Source: a virus | Virus record (IMG/VR): IMGVR_UViG_3300032579_000889 | Span: 1-56,228 of that record | DNA: 56,228 bases | Reading direction: 5' to 3' (one strand) | Shown: positions 24,187 through 33,107 of the stretch, one piece after another | How positions within the stretch are numbered: the stretch's first letter is position 1 | Layout of the letters: each line of letters begins with the position of its first letter | Notes under the pieces: generated by a model | Seen by the model: only the letters and a program-made list of their open reading frames with translations | What the model was told of the DNA's origin: nothing | The model's database searches: none | Position numbers and translations under genes: made by a program

Positions 24187-26004
24187 ATGGTTAAAAAAAC
24201 AACAGACGAAATTGTTAAATTAAGCGATTACGCTCATCATCGTTTACGAACAGAAATGTATCTAGGCAGTCGTAATCTACATACACAAACTGTAATTAAC
24301 TGGAAAAATAATCAATTAATAGCCGAAGAAATTTCTTGGACACCTGCAGTTTACTGTGCCTTACGAGAAATTTTTGACAATAGTTTGGATGAAGTTATAG
24401 GACACGGGCACGGAAGCAAGATTGATGTTACATACGATCCAAAAACTCTTACCTTTAGTGTTGCTGACGATGGAAGAGGTATTCCCATCGATTGGGACGA
24501 AAATGAGCGCATGCATAAAGCGACCATTGCACTTACGCAGGCTCGTGCAGGGAGAAACTTCGGCGAACGACAGGAAGTTAGAGGTACCAATGGCATTGGC
24601 GCTTCTGTAGTAGTAAGTTGTTCAAAAGAATTTTCAATTGATATCAAGAGAGATGGTAAAAGATTTCAACAGACTTTTAAAGAAGGGACAGATCTATTAC
24701 CAGACTTAGATATCAGCGAACCTAGAATTTTTAAAAGTTCTATGAAATCTGGAACTGAAACTGCTTTTACGCTTAGTTCTACTGTCTTTCCAAAAGCTCA
24801 CTTGCCGATCGATTTTGTATATGCAAGAGTTTACGAGGTAGCAGCTAACCATCCCAATATCAAATTTACATTTAATGGACAAAAAATCACTGTTGCAAAA
24901 TCAGTTGATAAAACATTTTTTTCTCAGAAGAAGCCCATTATTGTTTCAATCAATCAAGAAAAATTTGTTAGCAATTATTATCTAATACCTAATTTTGCAG
25001 ACGAAGGAGAGTTTTTACACAGTACAGTAAACGACATTCCTGCATTTAATGGTGGTCAACATATTGATACTTTCAAGAGACTTTTTTTCAGCGGTATTTT
25101 AAAAGCTCTAGAACGAGAAAGCTCTAAACGAGGTTTAACTCCTAATCGAAGCGATATTGCCGAAGGACTGTTAATTTACAATACCACGGTAATGCATGCT
25201 CCTAATTTTGATAGCCAAAGCAAGACAAGGTTGATTAATGACGAAGTAGACAAATATATTAAGAATACACTTGAAAATGACATTACTTTCAAAGACATAA
25301 TAAAGCATAATAAAGAATGGATAGACACAGTATATGCTAGATGTGCAGCACGTACTCAAAAGAAGGATGACGCTGACGTTGCCAAGGCCAACAGAAAACT
25401 ACTTAGAAACAAAGTTCCTAAGTTATTAGATGCAACATCAAAAGAACGAACCAAATGCATCCTGTTAATTTGTGAAGGTGACTGTGTAGCAGAAGATACA
25501 GAAATCGCAATATTCGAAGATGGAAAATTTAGTAGAAAAAAAATTAAAGACATCCAACTAGGTGATTTAGTTTTAACGCATAAAGGCAGAATTAAACCAG
25601 TATGTAATAAACAGGCAAAAATAACAGATGGAATTACCATTACAACGTCATCTGGAAAAATATTAAAAATAAGTCTTGAGCATAAAATACCTGTTTATAA
25701 CATACAACTAAACCAATATGAAATTGTAAAAGGAAAAGATTTAGACAAGTCTAAACATAAACTGTTTTCCTCTATAATTAATATGGATTCTACATTTTTT
25801 GAGATCATTTCTGTTAATGATTTTGATGATAAAAAATTTAATAAATCAATTTCTTTTACAAATGGTGTAATTAATCAAACATGTATAACGTCCGAGAATC
25901 ATTTATTCTCTGTTTTAAATATATGCACTGCTACTATTGAAAAGGTCGCTGCTAAAAATCTAGACATTGATATCCATTTATTAATGGCACATAATTTACA
26001 GTAA
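24187..26004 (+). CDS. Topoisomerase II large subunit (gp39/GyrB-like), N-part with intein N-fragment
   Basis: Residues 1-432 are GyrB-type: GHKL ATPase motifs REIFDNSLDEV, VADDGRGIP and GTNGIGASVV, then a transducer domain and the beginning of TOPRIM, LLICEGD. There the gene is interrupted: Cys (25483) begins a 173-residue intein N-part (CVAEDTEIAIFEDG, then LGDLVLTHKGR and block-B-like SLEHKIPV) ending in TAA. The C-part is at 27347. Start ATG 24187 (MVKKTTDEIV) is chosen over an upstream frame because it matches the family N-terminus and follows the promoter by a suitable distance. Confidence 0.9.
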   Translation: MVKKTTDEIVKLSDYAHHRLRTEMYLGSRNLHTQTVINWKNNQLIAEEISWTPAVYCALREIFDNSLDEVIGHGHGSKIDVTYDPKTLTFSVADDGRGIPIDWDENERMHKATIALTQARAGRNFGERQEVRGTNGIGASVVVSCSKEFSIDIKRDGKRFQQTFKEGTDLLPDLDISEPRIFKSSMKSGTETAFTLSSTVFPKAHLPIDFVYARVYEVAANHPNIKFTFNGQKITVAKSVDKTFFSQKKPIIVSINQEKFVSNYYLIPNFADEGEFLHSTVNDIPAFNGGQHIDTFKRLFFSGILKALERESSKRGLTPNRSDIAEGLLIYNTTVMHAPNFDSQSKTRLINDEVDKYIKNTLENDITFKDIIKHNKEWIDTVYARCAARTQKKDDADVAKANRKLLRNKVPKLLDATSKERTKCILLICEGDCVAEDTEIAIFEDGKFSRKKIKDIQLGDLVLTHKGRIKPVCNKQAKITDGITITTSSGKILKISLEHKIPVYNIQLNQYEIVKGKDLDKSKHKLFSSIINMDSTFFEIISVNDFDDKKFNKSISFTNGVINQTCITSENHLFSVLNICTATIEKVAAKNLDIDIHLLMAHNLQ

Positions 26005-26049
26005 GTATCGCCCTCTATGATAAATAAATATATCTTACAGAAGGTGATA
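26001..26049 (+). promoter_or_regulatory. Late-promoter box within mutually exclusive hairpins before the endonuclease gene
   Basis: GATAAATA (26019-26026) lies between GTAAG (26001-26005) and CTTAC (26034-26038), and between TATCGCC (26006-26012) and GGTGATA (26043-26049, one G-U pair). The second stem hides the AAGG of the RBS for GTG 26052. The two stems cross, so they form a pseudoknot or alternative structures. Same logic as 11848-11886. Confidence 0.5.
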
Positions 26050-26051
26050 TC

Positions 26052-27350
26052 GTGCTAAAAGAATTTAAATGTGAAAAAACTGGTATTAAGTTTCGATCAA
26101 AAGATACAGACCATGACAGAAGTTTTCGTTTGAGAGCAACCTTAACCAAAAACAAAATATCAATATTCAAATACCTTGAATTATGGAATATCGAACACAA
26201 TAAATTGCGATGCGCATGGTGTGGCGATTATAACCACGATATATGTGGTATAGAACATACAGTCAATGATACCAATATTATTCCAACAGGTGTTCGTAGG
26301 CGACATACCGCATTATACCTGTGTTTTTCAAAACATCAGTGCTTGGGAAAAAAACTCAACAAAAACAGTGTAGAATTTATCAGCAAAGCATATGGATTAA
26401 GCGAATCGGAGGCTTTAAAGAAAATACACACAAGAAACAGCAGCCCATTTTATAAAATTAATCATCAGTCAATAGAGGATTATAAGCTATCTCAAAGTAG
26501 ATCACCTGACTGGTTTAAAAAAAATAAGAAAGATCGCCAGGAATGGATAAGGAAAGCCAATCATTCTAGAAGTTATCAAGGGTATGTAGAAAAAAACAGG
26601 GGAGATGAATGGAAAGACATACAAAAACGTAAAGCGATTACATTATCTGCCCTTATAGACAAATACGGTGTAGAAATTGGTACAGCAAAATATAATCAAT
26701 GGAAAGAGAATACTAATTTAAGTCTGGCAACATTTATCAAAAAATTTGGTAAGATACAGGGAACAACAAATTATCTTAAGGTGCATATCAACCATGTAGA
26801 AAATACAGATTCAAATGATTTGATTTCTGGTTTTATAAAAAAAGTTACCAACATTGTCCAGCGTAATCCGCTATATCAATATCATATGTATAATTTAGAA
26901 AAAGAATTGAGATTTTATAAATTTTATGATGTTGCAAAAGAGTTTTTTGAGTTATCGCTTTACGATATCGAAGAATATATTGCAAAAATATTACCTAATT
27001 ATAGGACAAATAAAAGGAAAATATTTCGCAATAATTATAGTTGTTATTCTTACACAGACTGCGGAACTATTTTGAAGAGTTTCTATGAAATTTGGATATA
27101 CGATTACTTGTGTAAAATTGGCTTAAAGGAGACAGAAGATTTTGTCTTCAACCAGAGATATCCCAATAGTGAATTATTTTATGATATATGGTTTATTCAT
27201 CAAAATATATATGTTGAAATTGCCGGCGGTGATTCTCATACTTATAAAGAACATATGCTAAAAAAAGAACACTTATTTGGATCCATTATAATGGATCCAA
27301 ATGATTATAAGACTACAATATCTAATATATTAAGTAAGGCACAACAATGA
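26052..27350 (+). CDS. Putative homing endonuclease, PD-(D/E)XK / Vsr-like (432 aa), GTG start
   Basis: Start GTG 26052 follows AGAAGGTG. The N-terminal region has a CAWC...C zinc-binding-like segment (about residues 56-70) and SKAYGLSESEAL and KYGVEIGTAKYNQW modules typical of phage endonuclease DNA-binding parts. The C-terminal 100 residues read SFYEIWIYDYL ... FYDIWF ... VEIAGGDSH, fitting a Vsr-like PD-(D/E)XK fold (Glu, Asp, Glu-x-Ala/Gly), similar to the endonuclease family first described in fractured phage genes. It lies between IntN3 and IntC3; its TGA overlaps the ATG of the next piece. Confidence 0.65.
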   Translation: MLKEFKCEKTGIKFRSKDTDHDRSFRLRATLTKNKISIFKYLELWNIEHNKLRCAWCGDYNHDICGIEHTVNDTNIIPTGVRRRHTALYLCFSKHQCLGKKLNKNSVEFISKAYGLSESEALKKIHTRNSSPFYKINHQSIEDYKLSQSRSPDWFKKNKKDRQEWIRKANHSRSYQGYVEKNRGDEWKDIQKRKAITLSALIDKYGVEIGTAKYNQWKENTNLSLATFIKKFGKIQGTTNYLKVHINHVENTDSNDLISGFIKKVTNIVQRNPLYQYHMYNLEKELRFYKFYDVAKEFFELSLYDIEEYIAKILPNYRTNKRKIFRNNYSCYSYTDCGTILKSFYEIWIYDYLCKIGLKETEDFVFNQRYPNSELFYDIWFIHQNIYVEIAGGDSHTYKEHMLKKEHLFGSIIMDPNDYKTTISNILSKAQQ

Positions 27351-28069
27351 ATATAAATGAAAGTTTGTTTTTAATGGAAGAGATAATAGATATCTCTCCT
27401 ATAGGAAAAACAAACATGTATGATATACAAGTTTTGGATGACGAAACATTTGTGTTATCAAACGGACTGCTCAGTCATAATAGCGCAAAAAGCATGGTAG
27501 CAGCTGTACGCAATCCTGAAATACACGGAGCGTTGCCTCTCAGAGGTAAGATTATGAATGTTAGAGGCGAAGCAGCCAAAACTATTATTGAAAACCAAAC
27601 TATAGCAGATATTATGACAGCATTAGGCATTGGACTAGGACAAAAAGCTGTAAGATCTAATATGAGATACGGAAAAGTTTACTTGGCAGCAGATCAAGAT
27701 CCTGACGGTGCTAATATTACTGCTTTATTGGTCAATTTTTTCTATCTACATTGGCCTGAGTTGTTTGATCCAAAACTGGCGCCAGTATTTTATGTGTTTC
27801 AAACTCCTTTTATTATACAGGAAAAAGGCAAAAAACGTTTTTACTGGTATGCCGATGACTATAAAAATTATAATGCAGAAGATTGGAAAGGAGCTCCAAA
27901 GCCAACTAGAGCAAAAGGGTTAGGCAGTTTAGAAGAGGCAGATTGGACTCATAGTCTTTCTAATCCAAAACTTGTACCACTTTTAGATGATGGTAAATTA
28001 TCTGAAGCACTGGATCTTATTTTTAATAGTTCCCGAGCAGACGATCGCAAAGCGTGGGTAGCCTTATAA
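27347..28069 (+). CDS. Topoisomerase II large subunit, C-part with intein C-fragment (gp60-like)
   Basis: After 45 residues of IntC, the extein starts SAKSMVAAVRNPEIHGALPLRGKIMNV, continues the TOPRIM fold with AADQDPDGANITALL (the D-x-D-x-DG metal site) and ends with a short GyrB-type tail (RAKGLGSLEEADW). It is functionally comparable to T4 gp60, which is also separated from gp39 by a mobile endonuclease gene (mobA); here the two parts should be ligated by the intein. The ATG overlaps the endonuclease stop (ATGA). Confidence 0.9.
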   Translation: MNINESLFLMEEIIDISPIGKTNMYDIQVLDDETFVLSNGLLSHNSAKSMVAAVRNPEIHGALPLRGKIMNVRGEAAKTIIENQTIADIMTALGIGLGQKAVRSNMRYGKVYLAADQDPDGANITALLVNFFYLHWPELFDPKLAPVFYVFQTPFIIQEKGKKRFYWYADDYKNYNAEDWKGAPKPTRAKGLGSLEEADWTHSLSNPKLVPLLDDGKLSEALDLIFNSSRADDRKAWVAL

Positions 28070-28070
28070 G

Positions 28071-28298
28071 ATGCAAAAGCGAATAGTAATTGGTGCTCGA
28101 ACTTTCAATTTAGATTATGAAAACCGATTTAACTTATTGAAGTGCTATTGGATTGGTGCCAATATAGAATTGGTCAATTGGTGTAAAAATAATCTTAGCG
28201 ATTGGGACGAACACAGAATCATAGCAGATATAACCCATATTGGACCCACATGCTTCGAAGTTGAATTCTCATTTTTAACATATGATGAATTTTCATAG
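28071..28298 (+). CDS. Small protein of unknown function (75 aa)
   Basis: Starts one base after the topoisomerase stop codon. Soluble, aromatic-rich, probably alpha/beta. It ends at TAG; the same frame continues for 14 more codons (VLWQLGPWFVYDN) before TGA, and this extension looks protein-like (see findings). No family recognised. Confidence 0.5.
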   Translation: MQKRIVIGARTFNLDYENRFNLLKCYWIGANIELVNWCKNNLSDWDEHRIIADITHIGPTCFEVEFSFLTYDEFS

Positions 28299-28371
28299 GT
28301 CCTGTGGCAACTTGGTCCTTGGTTTGTATATGATAATTGACTTCTTTTTTTGGCATAATGTAAGTTAGCTC

Positions 28372-28653
28372 ATGCAAAATGACATTACACTACCTAACTT
28401 CTCTGTGAAAATTGGTCAAACTAAAATGTCTCTTGATGCCGATCTGAGAGATCTTATAGAAGATATTCTTTTACAAAAACACTGTGGAATAATTGTGGAA
28501 TGGTGTACAAATACATATTCAAACACAGTAAAATATTACAAATATTACGATATAGAAGATAGCTACAGAACCGTGACCTGGTATGCATCATTTTGTTCAC
28601 AAAATGATTATTGCCATTTTATACTCAGTCAATACGAAAATAAAGGTGATTAA
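28372..28653 (+). CDS. Small protein of unknown function (93 aa)
   Basis: Soluble protein, rich in Tyr, Cys and Asp, with no membrane segment. Its last base overlaps the first base of the next gene (TAATGG), so it is translated together with the GyrA-like subunit. It weakly resembles the 75-aa protein just upstream in length and aromatic content. No family recognised. Confidence 0.5.
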   Translation: MQNDITLPNFSVKIGQTKMSLDADLRDLIEDILLQKHCGIIVEWCTNTYSNTVKYYKYYDIEDSYRTVTWYASFCSQNDYCHFILSQYENKGD

Positions 28654-30002
28654 TGGTGGATACAACTACATTTATTAAAGATTCAAGCAGGGAATACTCA
28701 ATCTACGTTTGCCAAAGCCGAGGCATTCCGTCTGTTAGCGATGGTCTAAAAGATGCACAACGTAAGGCACTATTTGTCATGAAGACACAAAATGAAAAAA
28801 TCAAAACAATTTCATTGGCTGGTAGACTTATTAGTGAAAACATTTATTTGCATGGTGATGCTGCTGCATGCGACACGATATCTCTAATGGCTGCACCATA
28901 TTGCAACAACATTCCATTGTTATCCGGTATAGGCGCATTTGGAACAAGGGTAGGTCCTACTGACTGGGGTGCTCCGCGATATACCTATGTTAAAAAAAAT
29001 ACCTATACCGAATCATTAATATATGAAGATTATGATATAATTCCTCTTAAGGAAAATTATGACGGATCTGTTCATGAACCTAGGCACTTCCTTCCATTAA
29101 TTCCGTTAGTTCTGTTAAATGGTGTTTCCGGAATCGCTGTAGGGTGGAGCACAGAGATTTTACCGCGCAATTTTGATGATATTATTTCTGCAACACTTGC
29201 TGCCATAGACAAAAAGAAGTTGCCCGAACTTTTACCTAGATATGATTTTTTAGACTGTCATGTTGTACATCTTGGAAATAACAGCTATGAGTTCACCGGC
29301 AAGGTCAAGATTGATGGTAGTAGTATTTTTGTAAAGGAACTACCGCCAGATTTATCATTGGAAAAATTCAAAGCAAGATTGAATAAGATGGAGGATGATG
29401 AACTAATCCAAACCTACATAGATCGCAGCACCAAAGATATCAATTTAGAAATAAGATTTAAACGCGGATCGATTGCCAGCTGGACTGAAACCAAAGCCAT
29501 TGATTTTTTGAAACTTAAAAGCAAAACCACTGAACGATTGGTAGTGTTAGATTACGACGGAAATAACATCAAACAATACGATACAGCTGAAAATCTTATA
29601 AAAGACTTCGTAGAATGGCGATTGAAATTTTATGCTATTAGATATCAAAAACTAATAGACGACACAACTTATCAACTAAATTGGAACGAAGCTCTTAAAA
29701 TCTGTTACGAAAAAAAATTACCTACCTTTCTAACACAAGCGCAGGACAAATCCAGTATAGTTGACAAGATAAAAACTATTACCGCAGCAATTCCGTTAGA
29801 CAATGAGCAGCTTGATAGACTAGCATCCTTACCTTCGTACAGATGGGCTAAAGATGCTTATGATGATGTTGTTGATCGTATAGCAGAACTCAAAAAAGCC
29901 ATTGCAAATTTCACCCAAATACTAGCAGATCCAGCACGTATTCGTGCAATATACAGGCAAGAAGTTACAGCTCTCAAAAAATTACCAAAAATTGAACGAT
30001 AA
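28653..30002 (+). CDS. Topoisomerase II medium subunit (gp52/GyrA/ParC-like)
   Basis: 449 residues, matching T4 gp52 (about 440) rather than the longer bacterial GyrA. Shows SVSDGLKDAQRKALF, AAACDTISLMAAPY, SGIGAFGTR and the catalytic tyrosine in GAPRYTYVKK, then PLVLLNGVSGIAVGWST. It lacks the GyrA C-terminal DNA-wrapping domain, as expected of a relaxing phage topoisomerase. Works with the two large-subunit pieces at 24187 and 27347. Unlike the large subunit it has no insertion. Confidence 0.92.
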   Translation: MVDTTTFIKDSSREYSIYVCQSRGIPSVSDGLKDAQRKALFVMKTQNEKIKTISLAGRLISENIYLHGDAAACDTISLMAAPYCNNIPLLSGIGAFGTRVGPTDWGAPRYTYVKKNTYTESLIYEDYDIIPLKENYDGSVHEPRHFLPLIPLVLLNGVSGIAVGWSTEILPRNFDDIISATLAAIDKKKLPELLPRYDFLDCHVVHLGNNSYEFTGKVKIDGSSIFVKELPPDLSLEKFKARLNKMEDDELIQTYIDRSTKDINLEIRFKRGSIASWTETKAIDFLKLKSKTTERLVVLDYDGNNIKQYDTAENLIKDFVEWRLKFYAIRYQKLIDDTTYQLNWNEALKICYEKKLPTFLTQAQDKSSIVDKIKTITAAIPLDNEQLDRLASLPSYRWAKDAYDDVVDRIAELKKAIANFTQILADPARIRAIYRQEVTALKKLPKIER

Positions 30003-30009
30003 ATATTCC

Positions 30010-30471
30010 ATGAAAGTAAAAGATTTACAAGCAAAAGCTAAGCTAGGCGCAGGTTGCCTTATTTACAGCTTAGATACAAATAAATTTTTAATGATACAAC
30101 GCAGTGAATATGTTCCTTTACCTCTAACATGGAGTTTGCCAGGCGGTGTGGTTGACAAAGATGAAACTCCTGCCGATGCTGCTATAAGAGAGGCTATGGA
30201 AGAAATTGGTCATCATCTTAACGAACAGAATCTAAAATTAATCTACACAAATGAATCTCATGCCCCGCGCTTTAAATATTACACCTTTGCATCCATTGTA
30301 AAAAATGAGTTTAAACCAGCTCTTAATTATGAATGCTCGAATTATACATGGTGTGATCTTGATAATTTACCATCTCCATTGCACTGGGGCGTTCAGCAGA
30401 TGCTTAATCATGACAAGTCTGCCGAACTATTAAAAGAATTTGTAGATGCAGCCAAAGCCAAGTTACTGTGA
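30010..30471 (+). CDS. NUDIX hydrolase
   Basis: 153 residues with a complete Nudix box from G46: G-x5-E-x7-REAMEEIG. The fold matches MutT/NudA-type proteins that cleave nucleoside diphosphates linked to another moiety. Substrate unknown; T4-like phages encode related enzymes. ATG 30010 is taken; the longer frame from 29944 lies within the preceding gene. A promoter for the next gene follows. Confidence 0.85.
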   Translation: MKVKDLQAKAKLGAGCLIYSLDTNKFLMIQRSEYVPLPLTWSLPGGVVDKDETPADAAIREAMEEIGHHLNEQNLKLIYTNESHAPRFKYYTFASIVKNEFKPALNYECSNYTWCDLDNLPSPLHWGVQQMLNHDKSAELLKEFVDAAKAKLL

Positions 30472-30503
30472 ACTAAATCTAGTTTACATTAGTCTATAAA
30501 GTA

Positions 30504-30532
30504 TTGACTATGTTCTAGTTGCATGCTATGCT
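30504..30532 (+). promoter_or_regulatory. Sigma-70-type promoter before tilS
   Basis: TTGACT (30504-30509), 17-base spacer, TATGCT (30527-30532). Expected start near 30539, just before the GGAGA that serves ATG 30550. Confidence 0.7.
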
Positions 30533-30549
30533 CAAACATGGAGAACGAA

Positions 30550-31500
30550 ATGGATCTACTTGATGTTCAACGAGTATCGCAGATTCTTACAGGGTTCAAA
30601 AAACCTATTGTAGGAGTTAGCGGCGGAGTTGATAGCATGGTACTATTGCATTGGCTGGCAACCAATAAAAAAGCCTGGCCTTGTGAAATTTCGGTAGTGC
30701 ATGTTAACCATAACATTCAAAGCGATAGCCTTGCATGGCATGAGTTTGTTAAATCGCAGTGTCACGAATATAACCTGCCATTTATTGGTGTTTCTGTGTG
30801 TTTAGACGGCCTTGGAAACAATCTAGAATACGCAGCACGCAAAGCACGTTACAAAGCATTTTGTGATACAGGAGCAGATTGCATTCTACTTGCACATCAT
30901 GCCAACGATCAGTGTGAGAATTTCCTCCTAAAATTGTTTAGAGGCAGCGGACTTCGAGGTCTAAAAAGCATGAATGCAATCAGTCCTTGTTGGTACAACG
31001 CTAGCGTTTCAATTATTCGCCCTATGTTAAATATTACTAGGACAGATATTGAAATCTATGCCGAGCATCATAGCGTGCCTTTTGTGCTGGATTCTAGTAA
31101 CAGCGATAACAAATATGACAGAAACTACATTAGGAATGTAGTATGGCCAAAAATTGATGAAAGATTTGGCATCGCGGATGTAAATGTTCTTAAGAGCATC
31201 AATCATCTTGATGAAGCTTGGCAGTTAACTAATCAATTGGCAGAAATTGATCTTAAAAAAGTTACCTTATCAGATGGTGTTTTAGACTGGCATAGTCTTC
31301 AAGAAATTGGATACTTGCGTATTAAAAATCTGCTGCTCTATTTGCTAAGTTTGGAAAATACCTACAGTTTTAGCATTGGTCAAATTGAACAATTTGCAGC
31401 AGGGCTAATGTCTGCCGATTTAGACAATAGAAATCAATTGGTCGTCAAAGGAATGACATTTAATAAAATTGGTAGACGTGTGCTAATTCAAAAAACCTAA
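30550..31500 (+). CDS. tilS: tRNA(Ile)-lysidine synthetase (TilS)
   Basis: 316 residues. PP-loop SGGVDS (24-29), then VVHVNHNIQSDSLAWHEF, AARKARYKAF and LAHHANDQCENFLLKLFRGSG, all diagnostic for TilS. The enzyme attaches lysine to C34 of tRNA-Ile2, changing its reading from AUG to AUA. The length fits the short-type enzyme without the large C-terminal domain of E. coli TilS. ATG 30550 is chosen because GGAGA lies 6 bases upstream; ATG 30538 sits at the expected mRNA start. No tRNA-Ile gene is in the window. Phage-encoded TilS could secure AUA decoding in this AT-rich genome. Confidence 0.88.
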   Translation: MDLLDVQRVSQILTGFKKPIVGVSGGVDSMVLLHWLATNKKAWPCEISVVHVNHNIQSDSLAWHEFVKSQCHEYNLPFIGVSVCLDGLGNNLEYAARKARYKAFCDTGADCILLAHHANDQCENFLLKLFRGSGLRGLKSMNAISPCWYNASVSIIRPMLNITRTDIEIYAEHHSVPFVLDSSNSDNKYDRNYIRNVVWPKIDERFGIADVNVLKSINHLDEAWQLTNQLAEIDLKKVTLSDGVLDWHSLQEIGYLRIKNLLLYLLSLENTYSFSIGQIEQFAAGLMSADLDNRNQLVVKGMTFNKIGRRVLIQKT

Positions 31501-31510
31501 AATTGTATTT

Positions 31511-31539
31511 TTGATTAATTCTGTAATGCTCTTTACAAT
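31511..31539 (+). promoter_or_regulatory. Sigma-70-type promoter before the GT2 gene
   Basis: TTGATT (31511-31516), 17-base spacer, TACAAT (31534-31539). The expected start coincides with ATG 31545, suggesting a leaderless message. Confidence 0.5.
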
Positions 31540-31544
31540 ATGGT

Positions 31545-32261
31545 ATGAATAACAAGTCTGCAGTAATTGTCATACCTACTACCGGTGCCCATACATTAGC
31601 TGATGCATGTAATAGCGCTATAAATCAAACTTATGAAAATTGCGAAGTATGGGCGGTAATAGATGGCCCGCAATTTTCAGCAGCAGCTACAACAATCTTG
31701 TCAAAATTTCCTACGATAAAAGTCTTACAATTACCAGCTAACACAGGCGCTAATGGCTGGTATGGACATAGAATATATGCAGCAGTAAGTTATCTAATTA
31801 ACCACGATTACATTTTATACCTAGACCAAGACAACTGGTACGAACCTACGCATGTTGAATACATGCTGGACACCTGTGAATCTAGTAAACTACAATGGTG
31901 CTACAGTTTACGTAAAATTCATGACCTAAATGGCACATACATTTGCGATGATAACTGTGAAAGTTTAGGAAAATGGCCACTCTATTTGAGTGATCAACAC
32001 TTTTTAGTTGATACTTCTACGTATTGTATCAGTCGTGATGTTATAGTTCAAATTGCACCAGCGTGGTACAGTGGTTGGGGCGGCGACCGTAGATTTTATT
32101 CAGCGATTTCAAAACATTTTCCAGTGTTTGAGTGCACAGGGCATTCAACTGTATGTTACAGACTCGACGGCAATACAAATTCTGTAAATGCAGAATTTTT
32201 CGTAAATGGCAACAAAATCATGAATGAAAGATATAACGGAAAGTTTCCATGGAGAAAATAA
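31545..32261 (+). CDS. Family 2 glycosyltransferase
   Basis: 238 residues: VIVIPTTGAHT at the nucleotide-binding strand, SAINQTYENCEVWAV, and LDQDNWYEPTHVEYM with the metal-binding D-x-D. Shares several blocks with the GT2 gene at 18380 (DLNG followed by Cys/Asp-rich stretch), so they are probably paralogues. Its end overlaps the next gene by 13 bases. Acceptor unknown. Confidence 0.75.
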   Translation: MNNKSAVIVIPTTGAHTLADACNSAINQTYENCEVWAVIDGPQFSAAATTILSKFPTIKVLQLPANTGANGWYGHRIYAAVSYLINHDYILYLDQDNWYEPTHVEYMLDTCESSKLQWCYSLRKIHDLNGTYICDDNCESLGKWPLYLSDQHFLVDTSTYCISRDVIVQIAPAWYSGWGGDRRFYSAISKHFPVFECTGHSTVCYRLDGNTNSVNAEFFVNGNKIMNERYNGKFPWRK

Positions 32262-32467
32262 ATGATAATTGGTATTCTGCGTCTATACGTAAGGGAGTAT
32301 ATTGTTACGACCTTAAATTAAATCCAATGTCTGCTGAATTCAAAGAATGGTGGTCACATAGACTAGGTCAGTTAAAAATATACAACGGCGGCCTTTATTT
32401 TGAAAATCAACAAGATCTTGTAGAGTATCTGCTTACGTTCGATGAAATGTCTGACAAAGACTGGTAG
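32249..32467 (+). CDS. Small protein of unknown function (72 aa)
   Basis: Starts within the end of the glycosyltransferase gene. Soluble, Trp/Tyr-rich (SAEFKEWWSHRLG, YNGGLYFEN), ending in an acidic tail. No family recognised. Ends at TAG; only two bases separate it from the convergent gene on the other strand. Confidence 0.55.
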   Translation: MEKINDNWYSASIRKGVYCYDLKLNPMSAEFKEWWSHRLGQLKIYNGGLYFENQQDLVEYLLTFDEMSDKDW

Positions 32468-32469
32468 AT

Positions 32470-32721
32470 TTAAAGAACACCTGCTACGGTTATAGCTGCC
32501 GAAATGCATTGTTCTAACAATATTTTGTTATTCAGATCGTCCTCTGCTTCTGCAACACGGACCATAGCAGCAAGATCCTGCATTAAATCCAAATATTCAA
32601 ACTGTGATATTTGCTGTTGTTCTAATGCCTGCTGATACTGGAGAGCTTGCATAGCGTTTCTTGCAACAATTTGAGAAGCATTTGTAGCTAGAAAATTTAA
32701 ATTGTTCATTATCTGACTCAT
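32470..32721 (-). CDS. Small helical Gln/Ala-rich protein (83 aa)
   Basis: Minus-strand gene with two long helices (residues about 5-45 Ala/Gln/Asn-rich, then 50-80 acidic), like short structural or coiled-coil proteins. Its start overlaps the stop of the lipoprotein gene upstream (ATGA type), so they form a two-gene unit. No family recognised. Confidence 0.6.
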   Translation of the reverse strand: MSQIMNNLNFLATNASQIVARNAMQALQYQQALEQQQISQFEYLDLMQDLAAMVRVAEAEDDLNNKILLEQCISAAITVAGVL

Positions 32722-33107
32722 AGTATTTTCAACTTATTCCCTTCAGCTCTGGTAATAATTTTAGCAGTTTCGTAGATATTTTTCGTTTTTAATTTACAAT
32801 AAAATGGACTCGGTGTCTGCTTTTTCAACATGTCTAAAAATCTATCTATTTCGTCCAGTTGATTTTTCATCATTTGTGCTACATCAGTGTCGCTACGACC
32901 TTCAGAGTCTTCTATAGCATATATCGCTTCTCTGCGTAATATGCCAAAACTTTTTAGCATGGAATCTCTATTTTGGCATACACTATCCGAATCTCGAGAA
33001 ATAACTGCAATGTTTACCATTCTGTCATAATTATATTGATTGAATTTAGGAGCACATCCTGCAAGACTACTTATCAAAATAATAAACATTGCTGCTCTCA
33101 TTATCAT
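32718..33107 (-). CDS. Phage lipoprotein (129 aa)
   Basis: MIMRAAMFIILISSLAGC is a lipoprotein signal peptide with lipobox LAGC; the cysteine would be lipidated and anchor the protein in a membrane, most likely the outer membrane. The mature part is charged and partly coiled (QLDEIDRFLDMLKKQ) with two further cysteines. Candidate roles are an outer spanin-like lysis protein or superinfection exclusion; neither is shown. TATAAATA on this strand (33114-33107) abuts the start, so translation may begin at the third codon ATG 33101 of a leaderless message. Confidence 0.65.
   Translation of the reverse strand: MIMRAAMFIILISSLAGCAPKFNQYNYDRMVNIAVISRDSDSVCQNRDSMLKSFGILRREAIYAIEDSEGRSDTDVAQMMKNQLDEIDRFLDMLKKQTPSPFYCKLKTKNIYETAKIITRAEGNKLKIL

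Larger units (their letters stand above)
25483..27481 (+). mobile_element. Split intein 3 in the topoisomerase gene (IntN 25483-26001, IntC 27347-27481) with endonuclease gene between
   Basis: IntN (173 residues) contains blocks A and B; IntC (45 residues) contains block F (MYDIQVLDDETFVLS) and the terminal GLLSHN before Ser+1. The split is at the canonical endonuclease position, unlike the two nrdA inteins. Insertion is at EGD|SAK in the TOPRIM metal-binding motif. The last part of IntN (ending LLMAHNLQ) is unusual for an IntN and could be a remnant of an older domain. Confidence 0.87.
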
